A DNA stretch of 64,000 nucleotides from Vicinamibacterales bacterium (GCA_041659285.1 JBAZYO010000005.1:310001-374000), one strand, 5' to 3'; positions 29,239 to 38,542 are shown, counted from the first letter of the stretch. The notes: generated by a model from the letters alone, not told the origin. Made by a program: numbers and translations.

Positions 29239-29715
29239 GTGAAGGCGACAGTGCTCGGTCTCGTGCTCGTTGGCCTCGCGACGGGGTCTTGCTCGAAGGC
29301 TCCCGCTACGACGGATCAGCCCCTCCTCGGGCATTGGCGCCAGACCTCCGAACAGATCGCGGCTGCCGAGCCCGGCTGGCGTCACGCCGCTCCTGGCGCC
29401 GCCCCTGTCGCCGCTGAAGAAGGCAAGGCCGGCGCCACGCGCCAGGTCGATCTGTATATCGACCAGCAGACGATGTGGACCGTGAGTCCCGATGAGCCGA
29501 CGCGTCAGGAGGTGTACTCGACCTCCAATGTCGACCAGCAGCGCGGCACCCTGGTCTTGCAGGTCGGCCCGCCCGGTGGGGCGGGGACGGCCGCGATGGT
29601 GGCGTTTTCCGAGGACCGCAGGCAACTGCGGCAGACCCGGACGATTGCATCGCCCGCCGGAACCTTCAACGTGACGACCGCCTACACTCGCGTGGACGAC
29701 AAGACGGCACCCTAG
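29239..29715 (+). CDS. Small putative lipoprotein, unknown function
   Basis: A 158-aa protein starting at GTG 29239 after GGGAGGAGG. The N-terminus (KATVLGLVLVGLATGSCSKAP) looks like a lipoprotein signal with Cys near residue 19, although T-G-S-C is a loose lipobox. The mature part contains LLGHWRQTSEQ and later QTMWTVSPDEPTRQEVYST and LRQTRTI, the strand pattern of small lipocalin-like or META-like periplasmic proteins, which I cannot place further. It is followed 14 bp later by the GT-C/TPR gene. Confidence 0.65.
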   Translation: MKATVLGLVLVGLATGSCSKAPATTDQPLLGHWRQTSEQIAAAEPGWRHAAPGAAPVAAEEGKAGATRQVDLYIDQQTMWTVSPDEPTRQEVYSTSNVDQQRGTLVLQVGPPGGAGTAAMVAFSEDRRQLRQTRTIASPAGTFNVTTAYTRVDDKTAP

Positions 29716-29729
29716 GTCTCCCGCCGATC

Positions 29730-31175
29730 GTGCTGATGCCTTCCGTTGACTCGGCGCCGCGGCGGGTGGCCGCCCTGATCGTCTTGGGAGCGGCGCTCGT
29801 CTACGCCAATGCGTTTCAGGGTCTGTTTCATCTCGACGACGCGGCGATCCTCCGAGATCCGCGGATCTCGAGCGTGACGGATTACGTGGCCCACCTGCCG
29901 GGAATGATCCGCCCCGCGCTGCGATTCAGCTTCCTCGTCGATCGCGCGGTCTGGGGCGAGAACCCCTCGGGCTATCACCTGCTGAATGTGTTGTTCCACA
30001 TCGGCAGCGTCTTCTTCTTCTATTTGATCGCGCGGCATCTCGCCGGCGGCGATCCGGGTCCTTCGCGTCGTGCGTCAAGGGAGATTGTCCCCGTCTGGGC
30101 CGCGCTGCTGTTTCTCGTTCACCCGATCGCCACCGAGACCGTCACCTACGTCTCGGGACGCGCCACCGGCATGATGGCGTTCTTCTATCTGGCAGGGTTG
30201 TACTGCTATCTTCGCGCGACCGCCGCCACGAGACCATCCGAGGCCCGCGTCGCGTCCTGGCCGTACGCGGCTGCGATCGCGTGCTTCGCGCTGTCGCTGC
30301 TCTCGAAAGAGATCGCCATTACATTTCCGCTGGCGCTGCTGCTCGTCGAGTTCGTCGCGCGACGGCGGAGGGGTTCCCAATTCCGGCAGGCCGTCTGGCG
30401 CTTCCATCTTCCGTTCTGGGGCGTGCTGGCCGGCTTCCTGTGCGCTGCCGCGCTGACGCCGCGCTACGTGTATCTGCTCAGCGTCAGCCGTCATATCCGT
30501 CCGATATCCGAGAACCTGATCGCGCAGGTCCACGCCGTGGCCTACGCGCTGACCCTGTTCGTGCTTCCGGGCCGTCTCAGCATCGAGCACAACTTCGCCC
30601 CGGCTGGTTCCCTCTTCGTGTGGCCGGCGTTCGGCTCGCTGCTGCTGATCGCGGCGCTTGTGGCAGTGGCAGTGGCGTGCGTGCGCAAACACCCAATCGT
30701 GGCGTTCGGCCTCTTCTGGTTCCTCCTCCAGCTTCTGCCCACCAACAGCGTCCTCGCTCGCTACGATCTGCTGAGTGAGCGCAACCTGTATCTGGCAGCG
30801 CCGGGCCTCTTTTTCGCGATTGCCTCCTCATGGTCGGCGTGTATCGCATGGGTGATGGAGTCGATGCCGCGTCCAGCGGCGCGCGTCTCGCAAGCCTCCG
30901 CGTATGTTCTTCCGTTTGTCCTCGTTCCGCTTCTCGCTATGGCGACGGTGGACCGCAACGCCGTCTACGCGTCGCCGGTCCGGTTCTGGGCCGATGCCGT
31001 GCGGAAGGCGCCGTCGAAAGCGAGGCCGCACGTCAATCTGGGATACGCGTACTACCTCGCTGGCGATTTCGACAAGGCGATTTCGGAATTTCGACGGGCG
31101 CTGGCGATCGATCGCGACGATCCGGTGGCACAGGCCAACCTGCTCGCTGTCTGGAAACTGAAGGAGACCGAGTGA
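29730..31175 (+). CDS. Polytopic GT-C-like membrane protein with C-terminal TPR
   Basis: A 481-aa protein with about ten membrane spans. The early segment FQGLFHLDDAAILRDPRI and RPALRFSFLVDRAVWGENPSGYHLLNVLFH resemble the first periplasmic loop of GT-C glycosyltransferase-like proteins related to eukaryotic TMTC O-mannosyltransferases; the HLDD acidic pair would be the sugar-phosphate-lipid site. The last ~45 residues (PHVNLGYAYYLAGDFDKAISEFRRAL) form a TPR motif. GTG 29730 is the first start, ATG 29736 equally possible; neither has a strong ribosome binding site. It may glycosylate exported proteins, which is inference. Confidence 0.7.
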   Translation: MLMPSVDSAPRRVAALIVLGAALVYANAFQGLFHLDDAAILRDPRISSVTDYVAHLPGMIRPALRFSFLVDRAVWGENPSGYHLLNVLFHIGSVFFFYLIARHLAGGDPGPSRRASREIVPVWAALLFLVHPIATETVTYVSGRATGMMAFFYLAGLYCYLRATAATRPSEARVASWPYAAAIACFALSLLSKEIAITFPLALLLVEFVARRRRGSQFRQAVWRFHLPFWGVLAGFLCAAALTPRYVYLLSVSRHIRPISENLIAQVHAVAYALTLFVLPGRLSIEHNFAPAGSLFVWPAFGSLLLIAALVAVAVACVRKHPIVAFGLFWFLLQLLPTNSVLARYDLLSERNLYLAAPGLFFAIASSWSACIAWVMESMPRPAARVSQASAYVLPFVLVPLLAMATVDRNAVYASPVRFWADAVRKAPSKARPHVNLGYAYYLAGDFDKAISEFRRALAIDRDDPVAQANLLAVWKLKETE

Positions 31176-31243
31176 TTAGACTCCGCTCGACGGAAATCGG
31201 GCTCACGGAGGCCCCCCGAGGCGCACCAGGCGTGAACCTTGCG

Positions 31244-31249
31244 TATACT
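31244..31249 (+). promoter_or_regulatory. -10 element (TATACT) for the CapA-like gene
   Basis: TATACT lies 20 bp before ATG 31270, with GGAGG at 31260-31264 in between. The -35 region is not convincing. The short gap implies a brief leader. Confidence 0.35.
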
Positions 31250-31269
31250 CACGCCAGTTGGAGGCCGCG

Positions 31270-32619
31270 ATGATCAAGCGCATGGCATTAGGCGTGGGGC
31301 TGCTGGGGGTGATCCTGCTCGGGCAGGCGACCACGATGGGACAGTCGCGCGGGCCCGTGACGCTCGCGCTTACCGGCGACTCGATCATCACGCAGAGAAT
31401 CTCGCCGTTCAAGGAGCCGGAGTTCACCGGCCTCATGGACATGATCCGCGGCGCCGACGCCGCGTTCACCAACCTCGAAACGCTGTTCCACGACTACGAA
31501 GCGCCGCCGGCGCACGAGAGCGGCGGCACGTGGATGCGCACCGATCCGCCGATCCTCAAGGATCTGGCGTGGGCCGGGTTCGACCTGGTCTCGCGTGCCA
31601 ACAACCACGCCGGCGACTTCGGGCCGCTCGGCGCGCAGATCACGAGCAAGTACGTTCGCGAGGCCGGGCTGGTCGAAGCCGGAGTGGGCAACAGCCTGAC
31701 CGAAGCCCGCGAGGCGAAGTTCCTGGAAACGCCGCGCGCGCGCATCGCGCTGATCGCGGCCGCGTCCACGTTCACGCCGCATTCGCGCGCCGGCAATACG
31801 CGCGGCGACATGCCGGCGCGGCCTGGCCTGAGCCCGCTGCGCTTCACCACCACCTACGTCGTTTCTCCGGATCGGCTCGCTGATTTGAAGCGGGTCGCGT
31901 CGGAGTTGTCCGGACAACCACCGGCCGCCGGGGACACGTTGAACTTTGGCGGACGCCGCTACGAGTCGGGCGCCACGCCCGGGCCGCGGACCGAGCCCAA
32001 CCAGCAGGACGTCGAGGAGATCGCGCGGGTGGTTCGTTCCGCCGCCACGCTTGCCGACATCGTGATCGTCTCGCTGCACGGCCACGAGAGCGGCGTCAAC
32101 CGGTCCGTGCCGGCGGACTTCATCCCCATCTTTGCCCGCGCCGTGATCGACGCCGGCGCCGACGTCTTCGTGGGCCACGGACCGCACGTGCTCCGCGGCG
32201 TCGAGATCTACAAGGGCAAGCCGATCCTCTACAGCCTGTCGAACTTCATCTTCCAGAACGAGACGCTGCTGCGGATGCCCGCCGACAGCTACGAGCAGTA
32301 CTCGCTGGGAGACGAGGCGCAGGCGTCCGACTACCTGGACGCGCGCTACGACAAGGATCGCCGCAGCTTCCCGGCCGATCGTGACTATTGGGATTCGGTG
32401 TTGGCGACGACGAAGTGGGACGGCGGCAAGTTCGTCGAGCTGCAACTGCAGCCCATCACGCTGGGCTACCAGACCTCGCGCGCGGAGCGCGGGCGCCCGA
32501 AGCTGGCCACGGGCGCGGATGCGGCGAGAATCCTGGAAGCGCTGACGACGCGCTCGAAGGCGTTTGGCGCGACGGTGACGGTGAGGAACGGCGTCGGGAT
32601 CGTGACCCCGACGCCGTGA
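31270..32619 (+). CDS. CapA/PgsA-family exported metallophosphatase-like protein
   Basis: A 449-aa protein with a signal peptide (MALGVGLLGVILLGQATTMG). The CapA core is visible: LALTGDSIITQRISPF, AAFTNLETLFHDYE, DLVSRANNHAGDFG, VIVSLHGHE, DVFVGHGPHVLRGVEIYKGKPILYSLSNFIFQ. These match proteins annotated as poly-gamma-glutamate synthesis CapA, which have a calcineurin-like phosphoesterase fold. No capB/capC neighbours are present, so polyglutamate synthesis is unlikely to be its job here. ATG 31270 follows GGAGG; an upstream in-frame start adds four residues. Confidence 0.88.
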   Translation: MIKRMALGVGLLGVILLGQATTMGQSRGPVTLALTGDSIITQRISPFKEPEFTGLMDMIRGADAAFTNLETLFHDYEAPPAHESGGTWMRTDPPILKDLAWAGFDLVSRANNHAGDFGPLGAQITSKYVREAGLVEAGVGNSLTEAREAKFLETPRARIALIAAASTFTPHSRAGNTRGDMPARPGLSPLRFTTTYVVSPDRLADLKRVASELSGQPPAAGDTLNFGGRRYESGATPGPRTEPNQQDVEEIARVVRSAATLADIVIVSLHGHESGVNRSVPADFIPIFARAVIDAGADVFVGHGPHVLRGVEIYKGKPILYSLSNFIFQNETLLRMPADSYEQYSLGDEAQASDYLDARYDKDRRSFPADRDYWDSVLATTKWDGGKFVELQLQPITLGYQTSRAERGRPKLATGADAARILEALTTRSKAFGATVTVRNGVGIVTPTP

Positions 32620-32631
32620 TGCGATGAGGAG

Positions 32632-33801
<1,170 letters not shown>

Positions 33802-33851
33802 TCACACTCCAAAAAAAAAGACCCGCGACGGTCGCGGGCCTGCCTCGCGAC
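33802..33851 (-). promoter_or_regulatory. Attenuator-like leader of metK (intrinsic terminator with competing arm)
   Basis: On the minus strand, just before metK, CCCGCGAC (33838-33831) pairs with GTCGCGGG (33829-33822), followed within two bases by a run of nine T (33819-33811). This is a near-perfect intrinsic terminator placed 9 bp before the start codon. Upstream, GTCGCG (33851-33846) can pair with CGCGAC in the first terminator arm. So two exclusive foldings exist, terminated and read-through. The GGAG ribosome binding site follows the U-run. A ligand-sensing domain, if any, would lie in 33852-34015; I do not recognise a known SAM riboswitch. Confidence 0.6.
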
Positions 33852-33880
33852 TTAGATAGAAATCACGTCAGCCGTCGTAA

Positions 33881-33901
33881 GGGCGCACTTTCAGTGCGCC
33901 C
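33881..33901. repeat. Perfect hairpin GGGCGCACT/AGTGCGCCC
   Basis: A nine-base-pair stem with a three-base loop lies between the phosphatase gene stop and metK. No U-run follows on either strand. It could end the upstream transcript, be part of the metK leader, or be a dispersed intergenic hairpin. Confidence 0.6.
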
Positions 33902-34015
33902 GGTATGGCATGACGAGGTGCGGCCCATCAAGTCGAGGAAATCGCCGCACAAACGACCCTTCAGTATCACCTTGCCGGCGCGACACTGTCAAACCAGTCG
34001 CGTCACGCCGCCCGG

Positions 34016-34537
34016 TTACTTTTTGTGGGTCTCGATGTAGTCGAGGGCGAACTTCTCGAGCGCGGGGTTGCCCAGGCCGATCAGTCTCGCTTCGGCGGTG
34101 GCCTTCTCGACGGTCCAGCCGTCCTGCAGCACGCGCTTGGTGAGCCACACGGCGCCAACGCGGGTGGCCGAGGCGCAGTGGACGAACACCGGCTGGTTCG
34201 ACTTGTCGGCGATCGTCGCCAGGAACTGATCGACCACCTTGGGGTCCGGCTGCTGACCGTTGAAGGGGATGCTGATGTACTTCAGCCCGACCTCCTTGGC
34301 GCGCGCCGCGTTCTCCTCGAGGTTGGCGCCCTTCTCGGTTGGCATGCGCAGGTTGATGACGGCCTTGAAGCCGTCTTTCGCCAGCCCTTCGAGGGCCGCG
34401 GTGTCAGTAGCGCCGCCGCACGCAACGACGGCATCGACCTTGGTGAAATTGACGATGCCGGCTCGCTCTTGTTTCGTTTGGGCCGCCAGGGTGGCGACGC
34501 CCAGGGCGAGGATAAGGGTGGTGATAAGTGAACGCAT
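34016..34537 (-). CDS. DUF442/beta-lactamase-hydrolase-like phosphatase, exported
   Basis: A 173-aa protein with a short signal peptide (LITTLILALGVATLAAQ). The pattern NFTKVDAVVACGGATDTAALEGLAKDGFKAVINLRMPTEKG and the P-loop VFVHCASATRVGAVW identify the DUF442/dual-specificity-phosphatase-like family; the signature Cys and Arg (HCASATR) are intact. The substrate is unknown. Its export to the periplasm is unusual for a tyrosine-phosphatase fold. It is divergent from the cytochrome gene, with 311 bp between them. Confidence 0.82.
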   Translation of the reverse strand: MRSLITTLILALGVATLAAQTKQERAGIVNFTKVDAVVACGGATDTAALEGLAKDGFKAVINLRMPTEKGANLEENAARAKEVGLKYISIPFNGQQPDPKVVDQFLATIADKSNQPVFVHCASATRVGAVWLTKRVLQDGWTVEKATAEARLIGLGNPALEKFALDYIETHKK

Positions 34538-34848
34538 TGATCGGAGCCTCCGGGGCTGATCATATGCCGGGATCCGTCGATCCGTGGATGACCGGACCGC
34601 CGCCTGCCCTTTGCGCCACCCCCCGGGGAATCCGTAAAATTCCGCAACTTTCCGGCCCGGTTGGCCGCCAGACCGGGCACGCCCTCACGATTTCGGCCTG
34701 ATTCCTGACGTCTTGCCGTTGGCCGTTTCGGCGTCAACTTTGCAGAGCCCCACGCAGGGGTACGACTCTCTCGCACTTATCTCTTCAGTCTTTCCCACGC
34801 TCACCACCCTCACCCCAGGGCGATGCACAGCGTTAGAGAGGGGATCAC
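34538..34848. other. Divergent intergenic region before the MtrAB-like genes
   Basis: This 311-bp gap contains no gene I can support. It has CGGGGAATCCG (34624-34634) and AAATTCCG nearby, similar to the GGGGAATTCCCC-style sites at other sigma-54 promoters here, and an inverted repeat CCCGGT/ACCGGG around 34656-34676. A sigma-54-like promoter lies at 34729-34744, leaving a leader of about 90 nt. Confidence 0.5.
34729..34744 (+). promoter_or_regulatory. Candidate sigma-54 promoter for the decaheme cytochrome/porin pair
   Basis: CGGCGTCAACTTTGCA keeps GGC at -24 and TTTGCA at -12 with exact RpoN spacing, though the -24 box is weaker than TGGCAC. Transcription would begin near 34756. Confidence 0.4.
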
Positions 34849-35784
34849 ATGCGGTACAGGCTATCCGGACTGGTACTCGCGGCCGCCTTCCTGTTGGCCG
34901 GAGGCGTCACGACCGCCTCTGCCCAGCCGGCGCCGGCCGGAGGAACTTGGAGTGCGGCCGACTGCCAGACGTGCCACGAGACGGCCGTCGGGCCCAAGTT
35001 TGAGCGTACGAAACACGCGGGGCTCACCGAGAGCTGCGCGAGCTGCCATACGAACGTGGCCGAGCACTTCAAGGCCCAGTCGGCTGGCGAGACCGGTGGT
35101 CCCGTGCCGTCGATGAAGAAACTGACGGCGAATGAGGTTACCAAGACCTGCCTCACCTGCCACGAGAAGGCCAACCAGGCCAACTTCCAAAGTAGCGCGC
35201 ACGCGCGCCGCAACGTGGCCTGCACGACCTGCCGCTCGGTGCACTCACCCAAGTCGATCAAGGCCCAGCTCAAGACCAAGAACGACGCCGAGACATGCGC
35301 CACCTGCCACCAGACTGTGCGATCGCAGATGCAGAAGACGTCGCACCATCCCGTCCGCGAAGGCAAGATGGCCTGCGCCAGCTGCCACAACCCGCATGAC
35401 GGCTCCCGTCCACACATGTTGAAGGCGGAGTCGACCAACGAGCTCTGCTACACGTGCCACACCGAAAAGCGGGGCCCGTTCCTGTTCGAGCACGCCCCGG
35501 TTCGCGAGGACTGCGTGGCGTGTCACCAGCCGCACGGCACGAACCACAAGCGCCTGCTGACCCAGAAGCTGCCGAACCTGTGCTGGAACTGCCACCTCAC
35601 CGGCTCGGGTCACTTCGGATCAGGCGACAACCTCGCCACCGAGCTGGGCGCCCGCGTGGCCCCCGCCGGAGCGCCGAGCGGGTTCCCGACGGCGAACGCC
35701 CGGTTCATCGGCAAGGCCTGCAAGAACTGCCATGCCAACATCCACGGTTCCAACTCGCCTTCGGGCGCGTATTTTGTGAGGTAA
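34849..35784 (+). CDS. MtrA/DmsE-type decaheme c-type cytochrome with one degenerate heme site
   Basis: A 311-aa periplasmic multiheme cytochrome with a Sec signal peptide (ending TASAQ). Heme motifs CxxCH start at residues 39, 63, 101, 150, 176, 200, 222, 245 and 291. A tenth site, at 125-129, reads CTTCR followed by SVHS. In this family the site is normally CTTCHSVHS, so codon 129 (35233-35235, CGC) looks like a one-base change from CAC. Spacing matches the DmsE/MtrA/PioA family, whose members insert into an MtrB-type porin to move electrons across the outer membrane. The porin gene follows after 3 bp. Whether heme 4 is lost or held in an altered way is not known. Confidence 0.9.
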   Translation: MRYRLSGLVLAAAFLLAGGVTTASAQPAPAGGTWSAADCQTCHETAVGPKFERTKHAGLTESCASCHTNVAEHFKAQSAGETGGPVPSMKKLTANEVTKTCLTCHEKANQANFQSSAHARRNVACTTCRSVHSPKSIKAQLKTKNDAETCATCHQTVRSQMQKTSHHPVREGKMACASCHNPHDGSRPHMLKAESTNELCYTCHTEKRGPFLFEHAPVREDCVACHQPHGTNHKRLLTQKLPNLCWNCHLTGSGHFGSGDNLATELGARVAPAGAPSGFPTANARFIGKACKNCHANIHGSNSPSGAYFVR

Positions 35785-35787
35785 GCC

Positions 35788-38085
35788 ATGAAGCGCATAA
35801 CCATCGTCACTATGGCGCTCGCATGCAGCTTCCTGGCATCGAGCCTGCCTGTTGGGGCCCAGGGCACACCGGCCGCTACCACGAACTGGTTTGACGGGAA
35901 GGCCACACTGCAACTGCAGGGCCGTGAGGACGTCAGCTCGTCGAAGTTCGAGGAATACCGGGTGGTGCCCAAGGGCGTGTCCATGCCGGTGTTCAACCTC
36001 GCCGGCAGCCGCGACGGCAACAACTTCGCGCTGTGGGGCGAGAACGTCTCGCAGGCGGATCAGCGCTATCGCGGCCTCGCCACGGCCGCGTGGGGCGGAC
36101 TCAAGTTCGACTACAACCAGATTCCCCACAACATGGCCAACAACGGCAAGTCGATCTTCACCGAGACGGCCCCTGGTGTGTGGAGCATGAGCACGCATGA
36201 GCGCCTGGTGCTCCAGAACGCGAATGACGCGCAGCTGCCGACCGCGACCCGGACGGCGCTGTTCTACGATGCGTTGCTGGCGCCCACCTTTGCGGCGGCC
36301 AACAGCATCGACCTGTCGAGCCAGCGCAATCGCGGCACGGCGGAGTTCGCCGTCGGCAAGAACCTGCCGATCGACCTCGCCTTCACCTACATGCGCGAGC
36401 TCAAATCGGGCTATCGCACCGAAAGCGGCGGCAACGTCCGCGCCCAGGTGAACCCGTCCTATGAGGTGCCGGAGCCGCTGAGCGACGTCACCCAGGACTT
36501 CGGCATTCGGGCGGCGTGGAACTTCAAGGCCGGTAACGTGCACGCGGCACTCAACCGCAACCTCTACGACAACCAGGCCGAAACGCTGATTGTCGACAAT
36601 CCGTTCCAGGCCTACGACACGCCGTACACGGCCACCGTGGGCGGCCCCTCGAGCGCCCGCTTCATCAACGCGCCGGACAACGAAGCCACCACCGGCAACG
36701 GCGGCTTCCTGCTCAAGTTCAAGGGGCAGACCCGCATTGGCGGCGATGTCTCGCTCGCGCGATGGACGCAGAACGCGGCGTTCTACCCCTACACGCTCAA
36801 CACGGTGATCCTGACGCCCACCGGGGCCAGGGCCGATAGCCTGTCCGCTCTCCCGCAGCCATCGTTCGACGGGAAGATCGATACCACGACCCTGAACTTC
36901 ACGTTCACGTCGCGGCCTGCCAAGAGGCTCGGCCTCCGGGCGTCGTACCGGAGCTACGACCTCGCGAACAAGACCAACCGCTTCGTTATCACGGGCGACA
37001 CCGCGATTTCGGATCGGGCATGGACCGCGGTGACGCCAACCGCCGACAACCCCTACGGCCATGCGACGGCCAACCACTACGACACCAAGACCAGCCGGTT
37101 CACCGGGTCGGCAAGCTACGACTTCGGCGCGCTGACACTCGAGGGACTGGTGCGTCGGGCCACGATCACCCGCACCAGCCGTGAAGCGACGTCGGGCGAC
37201 GACAACGGCTACGCGGTGACCGCGCTGTTCCGCACTTCCGACTGGCTGAACCTGCGCGCCACTTACGACGATGCCACGCGCACCGCCAATGGTCACACGC
37301 TCTACGGGTTCCAGATGGACGAAGCCGAGCGCGACACGAAGCGCACCGGCATCCAGGTCGACCTGATGCCGTCCGACACCGTCGACGTGTCGTTCGCCTA
37401 CCTGCGTCGCGACGTCCAATACCCCAACCGGCCGGACCGGATCGCCGTGACATCAGGCGCCCCGTCGCCCGGTGCGTCGCCAATCCCCGGCACGCCCAGC
37501 GGCTTGCTCGAGGCGAAGTACGACTCGTACACAGGTGAAGTCTCGTTCAACCCGAACGAGCGCGCGGAGCTGACCGCCTACTACACGTATGAGAAGGACG
37601 CGACCACCAACCAGTGGTCCACGACCACGGGGGTCGCCCTCAACAACCTGCTCAACTACGCCGGCACCGACGAGACCAACACCTTCGGCGTCAACGCCGT
37701 CCTGCAGCTGGTGCCCGAGAAGTGGTCGTGCACCTTCAGTGCCATGCGCCAGAAGGTGGATGGCCTGATGGACATCACGGCCAGGGAAGCGGGGAACTTC
37801 TACACACCGGGCCGCACCACGCTGATTCCATCGGGACAGGGCGGGGCGGCCGACATCAGTGACTGGGACGACACGAAGCTGACGACCGTCGTGGCCCAGG
37901 TCGACTACGCCGTCGCCACCGCGTGGACGATCACGGCGGGCTACTGGTACGAGAAGTACGACTTCCGGGACGCCTACACGGCCAGCGATTTGCTCATGCC
38001 GCAGGCCGTCTACATCTTCATGAAGGGCGACCGGGGACCCTACAGCGCCAATGTCGTCTTTACGAGACTGAGCTACCGCTTCTAG
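35788..38085 (+). CDS. MtrB/PioB-family outer-membrane porin
   Basis: A 765-aa barrel with a signal peptide (TMALACSFLASSLPVGAQG). The early block FEEYRVVPKGVSMPVFNLAGSRD and GLKFDYNQIPHNMANNGKSIFTE is the conserved start of the MtrB/PioB decaheme-associated family. Many amphipathic strands follow, and it ends VFTRLSYRF with the C-terminal Phe of outer-membrane barrels. It has no CxxC near the N-terminus like Shewanella MtrB. It would sheath the decaheme cytochrome encoded 3 bp upstream. No separate surface MtrC/OmcA-type cytochrome is seen in the window, so this resembles the two-part PioAB/MtoAB arrangement. Confidence 0.9.
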   Translation: MKRITIVTMALACSFLASSLPVGAQGTPAATTNWFDGKATLQLQGREDVSSSKFEEYRVVPKGVSMPVFNLAGSRDGNNFALWGENVSQADQRYRGLATAAWGGLKFDYNQIPHNMANNGKSIFTETAPGVWSMSTHERLVLQNANDAQLPTATRTALFYDALLAPTFAAANSIDLSSQRNRGTAEFAVGKNLPIDLAFTYMRELKSGYRTESGGNVRAQVNPSYEVPEPLSDVTQDFGIRAAWNFKAGNVHAALNRNLYDNQAETLIVDNPFQAYDTPYTATVGGPSSARFINAPDNEATTGNGGFLLKFKGQTRIGGDVSLARWTQNAAFYPYTLNTVILTPTGARADSLSALPQPSFDGKIDTTTLNFTFTSRPAKRLGLRASYRSYDLANKTNRFVITGDTAISDRAWTAVTPTADNPYGHATANHYDTKTSRFTGSASYDFGALTLEGLVRRATITRTSREATSGDDNGYAVTALFRTSDWLNLRATYDDATRTANGHTLYGFQMDEAERDTKRTGIQVDLMPSDTVDVSFAYLRRDVQYPNRPDRIAVTSGAPSPGASPIPGTPSGLLEAKYDSYTGEVSFNPNERAELTAYYTYEKDATTNQWSTTTGVALNNLLNYAGTDETNTFGVNAVLQLVPEKWSCTFSAMRQKVDGLMDITAREAGNFYTPGRTTLIPSGQGGAADISDWDDTKLTTVVAQVDYAVATAWTITAGYWYEKYDFRDAYTASDLLMPQAVYIFMKGDRGPYSANVVFTRLSYRF

Positions 38086-38108
38086 GAGAGAAGAGAGACG
38101 TTGCGGGC

Positions 38109-38132
38109 GGCCGGCGCAGGATTGCGCCGGCC
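38109..38132 (+). terminator. GC-rich hairpin after the MtrB-like gene
   Basis: GGCCGGCGCA pairs perfectly with TGCGCCGGCC across a GGAT loop, 24 bp after the porin stop. No U-run follows, so it is a stable hairpin that may slow or end transcription or protect the mRNA end. Confidence 0.45.
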
Positions 38133-38221
38133 GTTCCCGACGGTCGTCACGGACACGGGCGACGCCCGGTTGAGCGGCGCCTCTTCATGCCTCGAATAAT
38201 GTCGTCGCAGCCTTCTCGAAG

Positions 38222-38330
38222 CGACGAAATTGTCGACCTATGGTCGCGGCGAATCACCGCCCTGTCGTCGACCCGCGTCCCCAAAACCCACCTTCACGCT
38301 TGACCCTTCGAGGAGCCGACGAATCTGTCG
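38222..38330. promoter_or_regulatory. Pair of CGAC-N6-GTCG palindromes
   Basis: CGACGAAATTGTCG (38222-38235) and CGACGAATCTGTCG (38317-38330) share both arms and most of the spacer, 95 bp apart centre to centre. They lie 125-235 bp before the -24 element at 38456, a workable distance for an enhancer-binding regulator. Confidence 0.45.
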
Positions 38331-38454
38331 GGACGCGATCTTCCGCCGCCATCTTTGTCGCGCGCGGCCTTCGCGCGCGCCTGCCCCGCGCGATCTCGAT
38401 CGCGGTCAGTTCCCCTCTGTAGCGCCAGACTCCGCATCAGGGCGAACGACTATT

Positions 38455-38470
38455 CGGCACGGGAGTTGCT
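38455..38470 (+). promoter_or_regulatory. Sigma-54 promoter for the TonB receptor/guanidine cluster
   Basis: CGGCACGGGAGTTGCT differs from the RpoN consensus TGGCAC-R-N4-TTGCW only at the first base. Transcription should begin near 38482, 61 nt before ATG 38543. Control by sigma-54 would fit nitrogen acquisition by the carboxylase genes downstream. Confidence 0.65.
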
Positions 38471-38542
38471 GATGGGGGTGTCCATTACCCCTTGCTTCAT
38501 TGCCGTGTGCGCTCACACGCCCACGTTCAGGAGAACTCTTCC

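Larger units (their letters stand above)
38086..38542. other. 457-bp control region before the TonB receptor
   Basis: No supported gene. It holds a GC-rich hairpin after the porin gene (38109-38132), two CGAC-N6-GTCG palindromes (38222-38235 and 38317-38330), several further GTCG half-sites, and a strong sigma-54-like promoter (38455-38470). I looked for guanidine riboswitch cores and saw none. Confidence 0.6.

Noticed and set aside
31270..32619. Poly-gamma-glutamate capsule synthesis locus
   Set aside because: Only a CapA-like protein is present; there is no CapB ligase or CapC nearby.
33802..34015. Known SAM-I, SAM-II or SAH riboswitch before metK
   Set aside because: The terminator geometry is clear, but the conserved cores of these classes are not recognisable by eye, so I left it as an unassigned leader.
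38086..38542. Guanidine (ykkC-type) riboswitch before the guanidine cluster
   Set aside because: I looked for the conserved guanidine-I core and for paired ACGR-loop hairpins and found none; the region fits protein operators and a sigma-54 promoter better.
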